Origin: Cellvibrio sp. OA-2007
GTDB taxonomy: Bacteria; Pseudomonadota; Gammaproteobacteria; Pseudomonadales; Cellvibrionaceae
DNA length: 41,236 nt
Assembly (NCBI RefSeq): GCF_000953825.1
Contig: NZ_BBUL01000074.1
Span: forward strand, 1-41,236
Reading direction: 5' to 3'
Position 1 is the stretch's first letter; each line of letters opens with the position of its first letter. Under the pieces are notes generated by a model. The model did no database searches and was not told the DNA's origin. It saw only the letters and a list, made by a program, of their open reading frames with translations. Below, piece by piece: positions 40,900-41,236 of this stretch. A program made the position numbers and the translations under genes.

Positions 40900-41080
40900 A
40901 AAATGCCTCGGCAAGCCGAGAAACTCTTTTAAGTAACTCGCAGATCACCTGTCATAAAAGCCTCTCCTGGTCTGGAAGTAAAAACCTCAACTACGAAAAT
41001 GCCTCGGCAAGCCGAGAGATTCTTTTAAGTGACTCGCAGATCATCTTTTATAAAAGCTTGATCGAGTCGGGAAGTAAAAG
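40900..41080. repeat. Two 85-bp direct repeats, 96-bp period
   Basis: Copies at 40900-40984 and 40996-41080 start AAAATGCCTCGGCAAGCCGA and end GGAAGTAAAA, with scattered differences in between. Each starts with a small hairpin (CTCGG-CAAG-CCGAG). Just before them, GCGGCAT-CC-ATGCCGC forms another hairpin near 40876-40891. They lie between oriV and the right arm of the terminal inverted repeat. Confidence 0.88.
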
Positions 41081-41084
41081 GAGA

Positions 41085-41221
41085 AGGAATGCGGCAGAGC
41101 CGCAACATACTCGCCCCGCACTCAGTCGCTACGCTCCTTCATTGCTCGGGCTGCGACAGGGGCTACCGCCCCAGACCTTTGTTATGTGGGGCTGCGCCCC
41201 ACGCCTGCATAGTTAATCAGT
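41085..41221. repeat. Right arm of 137-bp inverted repeat
   Basis: This is the partner of 1-137; base i on the left pairs with base 41222-i. The last 15 bases of the window (41222-41236) are outside the repeat and would form the loop if the ends are joined. Confidence 0.95.
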
Positions 41222-41236
41222 AAATGATTGGGTGCC

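Noticed and set aside
40884-41216. A 110-aa plus-strand frame through the 85-bp repeats
   Set aside because: It runs through direct repeats and into the terminal inverted repeat, has no ribosome site that stands out, and shows only the internal repeat and no protein-like pattern.

Overview
The window looks like one complete conjugative plasmid of about 41 kb with a single-copy set of backbone genes. It carries an iteron-type Rep_3 replicon, a ParA/KorB/KorA-like control region, SSB and topoisomerase I, a mobilization region with oriT and a large relaxase, a full VirB1-B11/VirD4 type IV secretion system, and a serine resolvase. The two ends carry arms of a 137-bp inverted repeat (1-137 and 41085-41221, 5 mismatches). 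If the molecule is circular, these arms face each other across a 15-bp spacer at the closing point. The host is probably a gammaproteobacterium: the DISM-type histidine kinase, the Caulobacter-style TonB-dependent receptor, the moderate GC content and the VirB operon all fit. The species cannot be fixed from the sequence alone.

Layout. 0.1-0.8 kb: kfrA-like gene with a repeat operator. 0.9-3.1 kb (minus): stbA-stbB-stbC-trbM operon ending in a terminator. 3.1-3.4 kb: two 11-bp-phased repeat arrays and the oriT candidate. 3.4-8.6 kb (plus): MobC-like protein, 1355-aa relaxase, two exported small proteins. 8.8-11.6 kb (plus): accessory genes, including a membrane-anchored c-type heme sensor preceded by a perfect 34-bp palindrome, and a gene behind a LexA-like box. 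11.6-11.75 kb: an unusual cluster of restriction-site-like palindromes. 11.76-14.3 kb (minus): small unknown genes, a Walker-A mini-protein, resolvase with its res region, a BamE-like lipoprotein. 14.4-25.7 kb (minus): virD4, virB11 down to virB1, in canonical order and mostly translationally coupled, with a 48-aa VirB7. 25.8-26.4 kb: XRE-type regulator and a small unknown gene. 26.9-32.5 kb: cargo consisting of a response regulator, DISM sensor kinase, hotdog thioesterase and TonB-dependent receptor. 32.6-38.4 kb: topA, ssb, parA, korB-like, korA-like and a ParB-like protein lacking its CTPase domain. 38.4-40.8 kb: three groups of iterons around rep, DnaA boxes and an AT-rich stretch. 40.9-41.1 kb: two 85-bp direct repeats next to the terminal inverted repeat.

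How it fits together. Rep would bind the 22-bp-spaced iterons upstream of its own gene to start replication, while the 51-bp-spaced iterons on the other side may handcuff and limit copy number. KorB-like protein probably acts at dispersed palindromes of the form TTTTCGCG-N2-CGCGAAAA (four copies seen). ParA/KorB and the Stb proteins would share segregation duties, and Stb would also balance segregation with transfer. The relaxosome formed at oriT by the MobC-like protein and the relaxase is handed to VirD4 and the VirB channel. The two-component/TonB receptor block is probably cargo used for nutrient sensing and uptake. The least explained parts are the heme sensor operon, the palindrome island with its neighbouring mini-operon, and the 51-bp-phased iterons.
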